A stretch of 64,000 bases of DNA from Metellina segmentata (GCA_947359465.1 OX375879.1:118126557-118190556); one strand, 5' to 3'; counted from the first letter of the stretch, positions 23,495 to 34,768 are shown. Numbers and translations are program-made. The notes: a model not told the origin generated them from the sequence alone.

Positions 23495-23575
23495 ACATAC
23501 AGAAGAAGCACTAAGTCAGATACACAGAAAAAGCACTGCATTGAAACAAATATACAGAAAAAGCTGGAATTAAAT

Positions 23576-26433
23576 ATCCTATAACCTTATAGTATTCAAC
23601 TATCCGAATGAAAACAAACAAGACACAAAATATTTAGGCCCAACCAGTTATTTCATCCAGTTTTAAGGCTTAACCATATTCAGAAAGAATTCTACAATGC
23701 TTCGTTCGTTGGATTGAGTTTGCAAGTAGTGTTTAAAAAAGTAAAGTAAAATATCAGGATATATAAGTAGGAATATGTCAATAGGAATAATTTTTAAAAA
23801 AGGAAAAAACCTTTTTAATACAATGAAAAAAATTTCACTTGAAAATCTTCTAATTTTTCTGTGTGATATTTACTCTAAACATGTCCGTTGTTGCGCGTTT
23901 TTTGATCAATTAAGTCCAGGTTTAATTCCTTAATTTTTAAAAATTGTCGGAAAGATGTAAAAAAGTGAGAAAAAAAACGCCGTTTAGAAAAACGTCCGGG
24001 TTTTGGACGTCCAGCTTGGATTTTCTTAAATTGGCTGCCATCTTGATTTGGCGCAAAAATTTAATTTGGCGACTACCACAGCGGTTACTAGATCTCCACC
24101 AGTTGCACTTACAGTTCTAGCAATAGCTAGGAATGTAATACTTTAATTCATTGGTACGGTTTCCTTTTCAAATTGCGTTAATGGTCATTGAAGATATTAG
24201 TATTAAAGTAATTTATTCACATACAGCAATTAGTGTAAATTAGTCACGAAAAAATACTCCAAATTAATTTACAATTCTGCTTTAAAGATACTTTGAAGAA
24301 ATTGTTTTTTAAGGAAGGTGATAAAATTAGCTGTTGTATAATTGATCATCTTGTATTAACATTTGACTTTTGTTTTAATTTGATCTATGAAAAGGTAGAT
24401 TACTGAATATTAGTTTCCATTTGTTCTAGTTGATTCAATGTTAGAATTCTCTATTTTAATTTGTGTTTATACTTAGACTAGCTGTGAGAAATGATGTAAT
24501 GACTGACTGCTTACACTATGCTTTTATATTGCTATTTTAGTTGAAAAAAAATATTCGACAGTGAGAGATAAATATTGTTTTCTTTTGTATTATAAATATA
24601 CATTTTGTTATGTTATCATTGAGCTATCTCTTTAAATACATCAATTTTTTCACTACATGTGTTACATTGTATCAATAAAATTTTACTAAAATAAAGAAAA
24701 ATCTGAACATTATTTGGTCTCTAGTTGTAATTTTCTTTAATATACTTTAGACTAAATTTTAATTTAAAAAACAAATTTCTTTCCTTACTAACTAAATGTA
24801 TTTAAAACAGTACATTTCAGTGGAGTGTTTGTCAAATTGGGTCCGTGCTTGGTGATCATCAGAAAATATTAGAAAAAAAAATGAATAAAAACTAGTAAAA
24901 ATATGTTATATGAATATATATATTTTTTTATGATTATTTTTCTTACGTTTCCTTATAACGTCCACATTTTTTATCAAGCATATTTTGTGTACAAGAATTG
25001 CAAAAAAAATGTTACAAAAACACCAGTGCGCTCTCTGAAAAGTTTGGGAAATGCTGGTATGATTTCGTGTATTTTTTCTGGATCATCAACTGAAATAGAT
25101 ATTTCGTGTGTATGTTATGAATATTCTTTTGAAAAAGGCGCCTATAACCTGAGTTTTGAAAAACAAAAATGCCATATTTCGGGTATTATCCGCGCAACGA
25201 CGATATGCAATTGATTCAACGAGCGGAGATCGGCAGAAGTTCGACTAAGATGGTCACGTGACTTCTTTCTCGCCGTTACTTTCGGGGCCTGGCTTTTTAG
25301 TCGGCCTTGCAACGGGAGATATGACGTCACGACAGTTAGACTCAGCATTGTGAAACGTATCCTACGATTCTCGCAACTTTTGGAAAGGATAAACTATAGT
25401 TGTTTAACTAAATCTTTATGTTTTCTATAAGGTTAATCAATCAGGTGCATTCTATTTCGTGTTTTTCCCGACTCGGTAAATTTTAAGTGATTTTATTTGT
25501 TCCAAAATGTAGGTTATTTACCATCGAAACGTAAATATTTGAAGCATTTATAAGTGTTTGATTGGTAACATAAAACCAAATTTATAATTTGTATCGTTTC
25601 TTTTGATTTAAGCGAAAAAACACTGCAGTTAGAGAAAAAGGAAATGAATAACTGAAATATTATTAATAAGGGCGTTAATATTAGAAACTAAATATATATC
25701 ATCACAAACAAGGTGGATAAAAATCAAATCTATCTGAGTTTTTTTTAAATCAATTCTCTACAAACTTTGAATACTTTATTTATTAATACGAAACTATCAA
25801 ATTACTGCTTGGATAAATACAAGAACAAATGTAATTTAAATTACATTTGGTTGATTTGATGGCATGAGTGTAAAATATCAACAAAATTGTCTACTCTTCC
25901 ACTAAAAAGTTTACAAATCAAAAAATGCTAATGAAAAATTAAATTGCAGATTCAAAAGTTTTTTAATTAATTATTAGACTCTTCTGTTGTAATAAGACAC
26001 ACTTATAAATTGGTACCGACTTTGTACGTTTTAGGGTAAATGTTAACTTGCAAAAACAAAATTACATAAACTGATAAAAATATATTACAAATTTATATTA
26101 AATAAATTTCTAAAAAATCAAATGCACCCTCTTGTTAAGAAAAATCATCTAAAAATTTAAAGTGTGAAAAAGTATTCTTGATTTAATTATTTATATTAAG
26201 GTGATATAAATCAACCAACCCTGCAAGGAAATCATGACAGAAAATAAAAATACACATAAGAGATTTCAGTGAAACCAAATCTTTATTCAGTGGTACGCTA
26301 GATATGAATGCTTACAAGAAATATTTGAATGATTATGATTAACACCCAAGTTTTGCTTTATTTTAAAGCTGATTTAAAAATATGTTCAGAAACATTTCAA
26401 AATGAAACTACTAAGATATTGGTTATACAATAC
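23576..26433. other. AT-rich DNA between two CR1 copies; no gene recognised
   Basis: Mostly featureless AT-rich sequence. 23,880-24,120 is GC-richer and has a GCCATCTTG (YY1-like) site at about 24,036. On the minus strand there a 34-codon ORF starts in a good context (24042 to 23938), but it has no recognisable family. 25,190-25,330 is another CpG-containing patch; it shares about 75 bp with 29,990-30,065 (TTCGACTA, TCACGTGA, TTTCGGGGC and GGCCTTG in the same order). Confidence 0.5.
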
Positions 26434-29400
26434 AGACATGGTAGGGCGTAAAAAGCGCAATTTTTCAAGGTGTTGCTTGCCAGGAGCCAGGGTAAAACAT
26501 GTAGTTGAGGCAGGTGTAGTTAAAGGGGAGGAAAACGCAGTAGCGTGGGTGGGAACTAATGATGTAGAGAGAACCACTAATGTTGAATTTAAGAGGGAAG
26601 CGGAAAAATTTTAAGAGGCATTAAGTCTCATGGGGTAGAGGTAACAGTATTAGGATTACTACCTAGGTATGGGGGTTAGGTAATGGGTGGTTAAATCAAA
26701 GGGCCAATAGGATGAACGGGTTGTTAAGGGTTTTGTGTGAGAGGGAGGAGGTTAGATTTTTAGATGTTTGGAAGGAGTGTAGGAGGGATTGGACAAGCAG
26801 GGACAATTTGCATTTAAGCCTGATAGGTAATAGGGAGGGTGGCAAGTGGGCTTTGAATATTGTGGAGTCAAAAAACTAGAATACAAGCAGGGATGGGAGG
26901 GTTGACAGTACACAGTACTTGATTAGGAAAACCAACAGGGTCTAAATTGCAGGAGACAAACAATACAAAGGGAAAGTGCAATGTAAGGGAGAAAAACAAT
27001 ACCAAGACAAATAATACATGGGGAAAGTGCAATATAAGGGTAAAAAATAAGCTAAAAGTATTTTATTGTAATGCTCGGCAGTGTGAGAAATAAAATGGAT
27101 GAGCTAAAGGGAATTGCACAAGCAGAGGATATAGATATCAATGGGATTACTGAAAGTTGGGCAAGCAGTGAAGATGCACAAATTTTAGAATTGAGTGGAT
27201 TCACAATGTTTAGGGAGCACAGAGTAAAGGGAAATAAATATAAACCCAAAATAAATTTTTGCATATGCAAGTGGTAAAAATAAATTTAGTACTACACTGG
27301 GCTCGTTGGAGGGGAGGGGAGGTGAGTTAATTCAAGACGAGGTGGGAATGGCAAACGTGTTAAATAACTTTTTTCTGGGGGTTTTCAATGGTAACTATAA
27401 TTTAAAAAAGGATCCCAAGGATGGAGCCTTTGCAGGGGGTATAATTAATGAATGCAAATTTAACAGGGAAGAAATAGTACATCAGTTGAAAAGAATTAAG
27501 CCATCTAAAGCACCAGGGCCAGACAATATTTATTCGAGAGTACTAGTGGAATACGCGGAAGAATTGGGGGAAGTAATTCACACGATATTTAATTCAACAT
27601 ATAGCACGGGTTGGGTACCAATGGATTGGAAGTTGGCCAACATTACTCCAATTTTCAAAAAGGAAATACAAAGTCATCCGGGCAACTATAGACCAGTAAG
27701 TCTAACATCAGTAATTTGCAAAATATTTGAATCTCTGTTAAAAAAAAGCATATAATGTTATACTTGGAGGAGGGGGGACGTTATCAGATAATCAGTATGG
27801 GTTTAGGAAGGGCAGATCCTGATCTACAAACCTTTTGAAGTTCTACGAAAAAATTACTGAGGAGCTGGATAACAAGAGCAGTGTGAATATCATTTACATA
27901 GATTTTCAAAAGGCTTTTGATAAAGTACCTCATGAGGCATTACTGTTTAAATTGGAAAGGCTGGGTATTCAGGGAAAAACATTGATATGGATAAAGAATT
28001 GGTTATTGGGTAGAAAGCAGAGAGTGCAGGTAAAAGGAAATTATTCACAGTGGACAGAAGTTATAAGTGGGGTGCCTCAGTGATCAGTTTTGGGACCAAT
28101 TTTATTTATAATTTTCATAGATGATATAGGTCAGGGGATCAAGAATAGAATCAGTATATATGCAGATGTCCTTAAAATATGGGGGACAGTGGATACCAAG
28201 TTACAGATAGAAAATTTACAAGGGGATTTTGATAAGATATCCGAATGGGCTGTAAAATGGGGTATGTCATTTAATGTAGGGAAATGTAAAGTTCTGCATA
28301 TGGGTTACAGGAACAGTGTTGTTTCTAATGCCTACACTGGCAGACCAGAGGAGTGCCAGGCCCGTCGAAGACGGCAAGAGGCGAGGGGGGGGTGCGCCTT
28401 CCATGTTATTGAGCCCCATTGGGAGGAAGTCCGACTTTGCTCGACATACATGACACATCAGTTTTACAGGAATGTCCCTTTCATACATCCATTCACTCAC
28501 ACATATCGTAATTTAGATCCCAATCAGAGGCCGATAACCCCCTGATCAAGTACCCCCAGAGGTATTGATTTGGTATGGGAACATGGGGGACATTGTGACC
28601 ACGACCTATTTAACGTGCCCCAGTCACCATTAGTGAACACGACGGTCTTTAGCCAGGTCGAAGCGCCGATCTCGCAATCATCATATTTGTAGGCTCCGCC
28701 GAGGACAGAACCCACAACCCTTCTGATGCGAGCCCGACGCTCTACTGCCTGAGCTACCGCGGCACACAGGAACAGTGGAGCCGAGTACTATCTGCAGGGA
28801 GCAAAGGTAAAGGAGGGAGAAACAGTCAAGCATCTTGGGGTGATAATCCACAGGTATTTTAAAATGGGTCACCAATGTTCAGCTGCGGGTAAAAAGGCTA
28901 ATAGGTTACTGGGGTATATTAAAAAGACTGTAACTTCAAGGGATAAGAATATAATCTTGCCGTTATATAAGGGTTTAGTAAGACCACATCTAGAATATGC
29001 TGTACAATTCTGGGCTCCATATATGAGAAAGGACATAGAATCAATTGAAAGGGTTCAGCACAGAGCTACAAAAATAATAAAGGGGCTAGCAAATTTCGAC
29101 TATAATGAACGTTTAAGTAAGCTAAACATGTATACACTGGAAAGAAGAAGAAGGAGGGGGGATTTGATTCAGCTTTTCAAGTTTGTAAAACAAGGGGACA
29201 CAGAGGGCTTAAATTTCAATAGGGATAACAGAACAAGGGGTCATGGGTATAAATTGAATAAGACACATTTTAATCGGGATTTAAGGAAAAACTACTACTT
29301 TAATAGGGTAATAGATAGTTGGAACGCGTTGTCAGAAAATATAGTTAATTCAAAGGGAGTGTATGAATTTAAGATACAGTTGGATAGTCAGTGGGAATTG

Positions 29401-29495
29401 GGGAATTCATAAACAAAGGACCAGCCTTGTTGGGATCGAGCCTGTAGCTGGTCGTCAATATTTGTATTTGTATTTGTATCTGTATTTGTAAAAGC
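26434..29495 (+). mobile_element. Second CR1 copy, internally deleted and SINE-interrupted
   Basis: 5' truncated inside ORF1: it starts at the VGRKKRNFSRCCLPGARVKH block. ORF1 remains are broken (26402-26880). The endonuclease start is at about 27071, but the sequence at about 27235 jumps from the endonuclease N-terminus to the region before the reverse transcriptase; about 0.85 kb present in the first copy is missing. RT pieces are at 27306-27755, 27835-28083 and 28090-28320. The RT catalytic box reads Y-A-D-V instead of Y-A-D-D (near 28163), which would abolish catalysis. A SINE sits at 28319-28765. The ORF2 C-terminus is 28840-29412 and the ATTTGT hexamer tail is at about 29458-29490. Confidence 0.9.
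28319..28765 (-). mobile_element. tRNA-derived SINE inside the CR1 copy, 12-bp target duplication
   Basis: 447 bp inserted in the CR1. The target ACAGGAACAGTG is duplicated on both sides (28307-28318 and 28766-28777). Read on the minus strand, the head is tRNA-like: CGGTAGCTCAGGCAGTAGAG (A box, near 28760-28740) and GTGGGTTCTGTCC (B box, near 28705). The body contains GGGGCACGTTAAATAGGTCG (near 28620-28605), matching the core of the other SINE copies in this window, which have a different head. It is oriented opposite to the LINE. Confidence 0.88.
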
Positions 29496-30084
29496 GCGAA
29501 AACTGAATCCACTTGCCATAACAAATCAATTAAAGGGAAATGAGCAACAAAAGGGGAAAAATCGTAACTTACAATCTGCAATTTCAAAAATCCAATTTCA
29601 TCCATGGAGAAAAATAGCGTTCCACATGAACTGCACATTTAAAGATTCAAAGAAAAACCAAAATTAAATCAATAAGCAAAACAAAAATATTGTAACTTTA
29701 AATTCTCCAATTTCAAAATAAAAATCAATCGAGTGAGAAAAATTCCACATTCCAAAATTTCCAACACAAGGAGCAAATATCAAGAAATCAGGGAGAAAAA
29801 TTGCCGTACAACAATTCCAAATAAAATTACTCCGTTCGTTCTACGATGCAGGTGTTGTAATATCGTCATGAAAAACTTCAGGGTTGCCATAAAATGAGTA
29901 AAATTAACTAAAACAACATTTGGCAATAAATCGTCCAAAAGCTGTAACTTATCATATACTACATACCTTATGTTTACTCGTCTCGTAGTCCAAGACTTCG
30001 ACTATGTTGATCACGTGATATTTTGGTTTCGGGGCATGTCTTTCTAGTTGGCCTTGTCCGTTGTGAGGCTTTCTTATCTATAGG
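29496..30084. other. AT-rich DNA, no gene
   Basis: Nothing coding seen. Two loosely similar A-rich stretches with AAAATCGTAACTTACAATCT- and ATTGTAACTTTAAATTCTCC-type sequence occur at 29,560 and 29,690. 29,985-30,070 carries the motif shared with 25,230-25,325. Confidence 0.45.
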
Positions 30085-30490
30085 AGGTGTTGATATATGG
30101 CACTTACAGTAATGGGATTCGGCAAACTGGTGGTCCGAATTTTTTGCAATTTTTGTACGAAGCCCGAATTTTAAAATTCAATCTAGAACATTGTAAAATT
30201 AATTTAATGACATTTTAATTAGTATTGTTTTCATTAGAATGTCAATAACATATAGATATGACATATTTTGAATTAATTTTTTTCCGTTTGAACGTTTTCA
30301 GCCTAAGAACAAAACAAATAAAAAGTTTTAACGGGAGTTATGTAGTTTTTTTATATCTCCCAGATTGTTAGAGGAGATGAGTAAAAATTTCAACGGATTT
30401 GAAATCTAAGTAAACTTTCGCATTAGATCGATACCTAAAAATATGATTTTCTTTAAAGAAATAATTTTTAAATTGTAACTTTTATTTCTT
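30085..30490 (+). mobile_element. Helitron-like non-autonomous element, partial
   Basis: Matches 63,200-63,600 along its length: TAATGGGATT..GGCA, GTCCGAATTTT, TTTTAAAATT.AATCTAGAAC, then TTTCAACGGATTTGAAATCT and TTAGATCGATACCTAAAAAT. The 5' start is degraded and the 3' part is cut by the gypsy LTR at 30505. The family is called Helitron-like from the end structure of its better copies (47,935 and 63,150). Confidence 0.65.
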
Positions 30491-30504
30491 TTGCACTACG
30501 AACT

Positions 30505-30772
30505 ACAGCGCCCTCTACCTCCTATGGGCTGCGCGAGCAGCGAGCGACCAGAAGGAAGTCAACATTAAAAGAGGAAGGTTATTCCTCGGATGTTCTGAAA
30601 GGACTTACTTTAATGACCAAGACGTGCTCACCGATGTTTGTGGCTTAGTTTGTGGTTTGTGCCAGACGGGCATTGTTATTGTATATTATCATAGTGTATA
30701 TATTCATCAGCTTCACCTCAATCATTAATTAAATATTATTTACCGGAACCGTGTGTGAACTCAATTATTACA
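30505..30772 (+). repeat. Gypsy 5' LTR (5' truncated)
   Basis: Begins abruptly with ACAGCGCCCTCTACCTCC and ends TCAATTATTACA. Read in reverse, the start gives TAGAGGGCGCT, which resembles the core of the CTCF motif. It differs from the right LTR at about two bases (for example GGACTTAC against GGATTTAC). Confidence 0.88.
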
Positions 30773-30775
30773 AAA

Positions 30776-30793
30776 TGGGGGCTCGGCCGGGAT
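30776..30793 (+). promoter_or_regulatory. Gypsy primer binding site (tRNA-Pro type)
   Basis: TGGGGGCTCGGCCGGGAT follows the LTR after three bases. It differs at one position from the tRNA-Pro primer site familiar from gammaretroviruses, so priming by tRNA-Pro is likely. Confidence 0.75.
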
Positions 30794-31028
30794 GCACGGA
30801 CATTCCGGTGTGAAGTAGGTGTTTTGATGATAGTTTTAAAACAGGTGAATTAAATGCTGAACTCTGTGTGCGTGTGCTCTGAACTGTTCTGTGGAACTGA
30901 CTGATTCAGTGTGATTCTTCTGTGGATTAACCCCCTGGACAGCAATCATCATAAAAACGTGGATACAGTGAATATCACCTGGAACGTTGATCTTCCAGAC
31001 AGCAATCTTGTAAGTACAATTTTTGAAA

Positions 31029-32116
31029 ATGACATTCTTACAAAGAGCACGAAAGATTGATCTCCTAAATCTCACCGATGAATTAGGATTAATTGTACAA
31101 CCTGGTGCTAAAATCCCTGAGATAGTGGAACTTATTACTAAAGATGATAAGTACGAGGAAAGATTTGCGAAAATTCGCTTAGAAGTTATCTCTGCCGAAC
31201 GGCAAGAGACAGAAAATCGAGAATTTGAATTGAGAAAATTAGAACTTGAAGCGAAAATAAAGACTGAAAGTCACACTTCTTCAACAGTCCCGAAAACGCA
31301 AAACTTGTTAAAATTAATGCCTCATTATAATTTGGGTAGCGATATTTGTGTCTATCTGTCATTGTTTGAGAGACAGATAAATCGTATTGAAATTCTCAAG
31401 GAAGATTGGGTCACGCATTTACTCCCATTACTTCCGTTAGAAATTATCAATATCGTTGCCAGAGAACCCGATCCAGACATGTTAAAACATTGCTTCTAAA
31501 ACGTTTCAAGTTAAGCCCTGAACAATTCCGACAAAAATTTGTTGCCCATAAAAAAGAAACGTCTGCCTCTTGGCGCAATTTTGCTTTTGAATTGGAAAAT
31601 TATTTTGATGAATGGACATCCGGATTAAATGTCAGAACTTTCGAAGATTTAAAACAACTTTTAGTTTCGGACCAACTGAAACAGAAAATACCATCAAGAA
31701 GTACCAAGTACACCCCATTTGAACTGATGTTGGGAACGAGAATGAAAAACAAAGAAGACGTAAGAATCAACGAAGTACTGAATGAAGAGTATTTAAATCA
31801 TCTGATGCATGAACGTGATGAGATGAGGAACGACGCTAAAAGAAACATCCTACAGCTACAAGAAGAAAATAGAAGACAGTTTAACAAGAAGAGAAAGAAA
31901 CCCTATCTCTACAAGCTGAATGACTTAGTTGCCATTCAAAGGACTCAGTATGGGACAGGCTTAAAACTGAGAGCCAAGTTTTACGGCCCTTACAAAGTCA
32001 CATCTGTCAAACTCAACGACCGGTATGATCTAGAAAAGGTCGGGTGCCATGACGGACCTAACCAGACATCTACCGCTGCCGACCATATGAAACTATGGTC
32101 GAATAACCTGCACTAG
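31029..32116 (+). pseudogene. Gypsy Gag N-terminus fused to integrase C-terminus
   Basis: ATG at 31029 opens a Gag-like reading (MTFLQRARKIDLLNLTDELG, then a Glu/Arg-rich helical region) that runs to a stop at 31499. A frameshift near 31,490 is needed to go on into RFKLSPEQFRQKFVAHKKE and WRNFAFELENYFDEW, Gag core-like sequence. Near 31,690 the reading switches directly to TKYTPFELMLGTRMKNKEDV, the end of an integrase, then KFYGPYKVTSVKLNDRYDLE (GPY/F-type module), and stops at 32116. The join removes the whole protease-RT-RNase H part. It cannot be autonomous but keeps LTRs and primer site. Confidence 0.85.
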
Positions 32117-32214
32117 TGAAAGTACATAGAATAAGATACCTTCTTTCCCTTTCTTTTCTTTTGTATTTTTCAGGTTCATCTTTCTGTATTCCTTTCATTT
32201 GAAGTGTTGTGGAG

Positions 32215-32555
32215 TTGCCAGCCGAGGATGTCTGTACGCAGGACGGCCGAATTTGTAGGAGTGAAACTACTAACCTCCCCAGTCCTCACCAACAGCGCCC
32301 TCTACCTCCTATGGGCTGCGCGAGCAGCGAGCGACCAGAAGGAAGTCAACATTAAAAGAGGAAGGTTATTCCTCGGATGTTCTGAAAGGATTTACTTTAA
32401 TGAGCAAGACGTGCTCACCGATGTTTGTGGCTTAGTTTGTGGTTTGTGCCAGACGGGCATTGTTATTGTATATTATCATAGTGTATATATTCATCAGCTT
32501 CACCTCAATCATTAATTAAATATTATTTACCGGAACCGTGTGTGAACTCAATTAT

Positions 32556-32559
<4 letters not shown>
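32215..32559 (+). repeat. Gypsy 3' LTR
   Basis: TGTTGTGGAGTTGCCAGCCG starts the likely full LTR at 32215; the part from 32292 is repeated at 30505. It ends AATTATTACA at 32559, directly followed by a TA microsatellite. Confidence 0.8.

Positions 32560-32614
<55 letters not shown>
32559..32614. repeat. TA microsatellite
   Basis: About 27 AT dinucleotides directly after the gypsy LTR. The abutment suggests insertion next to, or expansion at, a TA site. Confidence 0.97.
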
Positions 32615-32616
<2 letters not shown>

Positions 32617-32661
32617 AAAACCTTTGATATTGCACACAGACACACACAAAAAAGATGATTA

Positions 32662-32925
32662 TACAAATACAAATACAAATACAAATATTGACGACCAGCT
32701 ACAGGCTCAAGCCCAACAAGGCTGGTCCTTTGTTTATGAATTCTCCAATTCCCACTGACTATCCAATTGTGTCTTAAATTCGTACACTCCCTTTGAATTA
32801 ACTATATTTTCTGGCAACGCGTTCCAACTGTCTATTACCCTATTAAAGTAGTAGTTTTTCCTTAAATCCCGATTAAAATGTGTCTTATTCAATTTATACC
32901 CATGGCTCCTTGTTCTGTTTTTAGC
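32662..32925 (-). mobile_element. CR1 3' fragment
   Basis: Minus-strand copy of the CR1 3' end: ACAAAT hexamer repeats at 32662-32690, GACGACCAGCTACAGGCTC, then the end of ORF2 up to TACCCATGGCTCCTTGTTCTG at 32925. About 264 bp, 5' truncated as is usual for LINE copies. Confidence 0.92.
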
Positions 32926-32971
32926 TTTTATTTTATTGTGTATATTTCTAAAATCAATTTCATTTTTACAG

Positions 32972-33594
32972 ATTTATCTAGAAGGATTGAAGATTCGTTT
33001 TACAGTTATGTGAAGGAGAAAAATATTCAACCAGAAGGTGAAAATTCTATTTGTTGAAATTATACTATAAATTTGTAATATTTGCAATACTTTTTCGTCT
33101 TGGAAAAAACCACGAAATGGTTTCTTAGCATTATGCTGTGTTTTAAATGTTTCCAAACGTCGTGTGAAAATCACTGCTTCACATAAAATTGGCTTACAAT
33201 TGAATTTTTCACTCGTACGATTTTTTTGAATACGAAGAGAAGATTTGACCAAAAATGACTTTCATTTGCATTTGCAAGTAGAAAATTGAATTAATGACGA
33301 AAATGTGTGAGTTGGATTTATTTTGTTTTAAAGTAGAATCACATTTAGATACCAGTATCCACAAGCTTTGATTATTGATACAAATCAGATGATTATTTTA
33401 AATATTGTATGAATATCATCTAGTAAATTATCTTTTCTTATATTTAAAAAGTGTTTATTATATTAATATCAATGTGAAGTGTAGTCTTTAAATATGAAAG
33501 GGTTCAAATTTTGCTTTTGCTTGAGTATTTGAAACCTGAATTATCTTTTTATTTTTGTCCAGAAATCCTAGGTAATTCTCTAATAGACTTCTGA
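32972..33594 (+). CDS. Possible two spliced exons of an unidentified gene or pseudogene
   Basis: After a pyrimidine-rich tract and TTTTTACAG, 32972-33037 is open in one frame (LSRRIEDSFYSYVKEKNI, then QPE) and ends at GAAG/GTGAAA, a plausible donor. An acceptor-like TTTTTATTTTTGTCCAG precedes 33563. Joining there keeps the frame and adds EILGNSLIDF before a TGA at 33592-33594, where a SINE begins. The peptide loosely resembles the C-terminal helix of the p32/C1QBP/MAM33 family, but this is weak. No upstream exons were found, so it may be a relic. Confidence 0.25.
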
Positions 33595-33595
33595 G

Positions 33596-33865
33596 CCATT
33601 GGAAGAGTGGCGGATAAGCAATCGGATGTTTGCGAGTTCGATATACTTGATCACGCCAAAAACCCTGCAAGTGGGGGCTGGTGCACGTTATATCTGTCGC
33701 GGTCAAAATATCCTAACGTTGGTGTGGTGTGGATGTTTGGAGAGTGGAGTGCTAGCTCAGATGTTGAACCTCGTCATCTGACCGTGATTCAAAGTTAGGA
33801 TATGTTGTCCTCGAATTCTCTAATAGCCCGTAGTATTCCTCCAGAGCGACGTTAATTCTAATGTA
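33596..33865 (+). mobile_element. SINE copy (body and 3' end)
   Basis: Contains GGCTGGTGCACGTTATATCT and GTCGCGGTCAAAA (from about 33676), then TGTGGATGTTTGGAGAGTGG, then CTCGTCATCTGACCGTG, and ends near AGAGCGACGTTAAT. These blocks are shared in order with the copies at 34.4, 39.7, 45.9, 47.1 and 58.4 kb. The tRNA-like head is not clear here. Confidence 0.8.
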
Positions 33866-34423
33866 CCTTAATATAAAATGCTTCTCAATGCAATAAAAAT
33901 CAGAAATGTTATGTGTCTTTAAGTTAACTAAATTAAAAATTACCAAACATTTTGATACGTTTAAAAATATTTTCGACAGTATCCAGATATTTCTATGCGT
34001 ATTTTACTTGCATGGTTACTTCAGTTTAAACTGATTAAACTAGCTTCGACTTGCAAGGGCAAACTCATCATCAGGCTAGTTGATCAAATACCTGAAGGTT
34101 CGGCGACTCGATGGTGCCCATAGAAATTTTATCGAATTTTGTTCAATTAATATAATTAAGCAGTGTTACATAACCAAGCATATATTGAAAAACAAATAAA
34201 ACAAATGTAGAATACTCATAAATTGCTTACCTGGGGAAATGTAATGTTTCCACCTTTAATAAATTTGGAATTACATCTATATTTACACCATCCCAGAACC
34301 ACTTTAGCTATGAAAGCGCAAACTAAATGCGCATTGGTGAGAAGAGTAATAACAATTTTTGGTCACTTGATCATTGAAACACGAAAATATTTTGTCATAG
34401 GTCACTCTACTTTAATATCAATG
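33866..34423. other. AT-rich DNA, no gene
   Basis: Nothing recognised apart from chance ORFs. Confidence 0.45.
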
Positions 34424-34685
34424 GTTCGAATGCGGGTCAGTGCAGGGATGTTTGTAAGTGTATTGTGTAGAGGCGCTGTTATAATTTAATTCTGTCGTGG
34501 CCAAAACTCTTCACGTTTGGTTGGTGTGGAAGTTTGGAGAGTGGGGTGCCAGCTCTGGTGTTGCCTCATCATATGACCGTGGTTAAAAATTACATGGTGT
34601 TGTCCTTGAACATTTCCCTGATGGGATTGATCCCGGACAGTCGTCAATAGCCCGTTGTATTGCTCTAGTACGACGTTAATCAAAA
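34424..34685 (+). mobile_element. SINE copy
   Basis: Starts at a B-box-like GGTTCGAATGCGGGTCAGTG (34,424), then GATGTTTGTAAGTGTATTGT and TAGAGGCGCTG, the core (diverged, CTGTCGTGGCCAAAA), GTGTGGAAGTTTGGAGAGTG, TGCCTCATCATATGACCGTG, and an end at TAGTACGACGTTAAT (34,680). About 260 bp. The A-box half of the head is missing or degraded. Confidence 0.82.
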
Positions 34686-34768
34686 ATTACTATTACCTAC
34701 TTTAATATCTCCTTTATGCATCCGCCGACCAACCGGTATGGTTGATAAGGTGTTAGCCTCTAGATCGG

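Larger units (their letters stand above)
19671..23575 (-). mobile_element. CR1-type LINE, near full length
   Basis: About 3.9 kb on the minus strand. From 5' to 3' it has ORF1 with a zinc-finger-like region and an SGNH-esterase-like domain (23494-22661), then an apurinic-type endonuclease start (near 22456), then reverse transcriptase (22006-19734, broken), then a 3' end with a GACGACCAGCTACAGGCTC block and an ATACAA-type hexamer tail at 19671-19690. A 3' tail of short tandem repeats instead of poly(A) is typical of CR1. Three further copies are in this window, all sharing this 3' end. Direct repeats with CAGAAAAAGCAC (23,468-23,570) lie at the 5' side. Confidence 0.9.
30505..32559 (+). mobile_element. 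Ty3/gypsy LTR retrotransposon, internally deleted
   Basis: Terminal direct repeats at 30505-30772 and 32292-32559 (268 bp each, at least two substitutions between them). A primer binding site lies 3 bp after the left LTR, and Gag and integrase remnants lie between. The right LTR probably extends upstream to 32215 (TGTTGTGGAG, 345 bp in all), so the left LTR has lost its first 77 bp or so. The element is about 2.05 kb, whereas a full gypsy is 5 kb or more: protease, reverse transcriptase, RNase H and most of integrase are gone. It inserted at, or recombined into, a Helitron-like element, and a TA microsatellite follows its right end. Confidence 0.9.

Noticed and set aside
23938..24042. 34-codon minus-strand ORF starting in an AAGATGGC context
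   Set aside because: Good start context but no family similarity, no clear donor, and it may belong to the 5' region of the CR1 or a lost promoter.
24903..25214. 103-codon plus-strand ORF
   Set aside because: AT-rich composition, no recognisable domain, no neighbouring exons.
28681..28765. tRNA gene on the minus strand
   Set aside because: A- and B-box-like blocks are there, but it is the head of a SINE with a 12-bp target duplication, and no cloverleaf with a proper acceptor stem was found.
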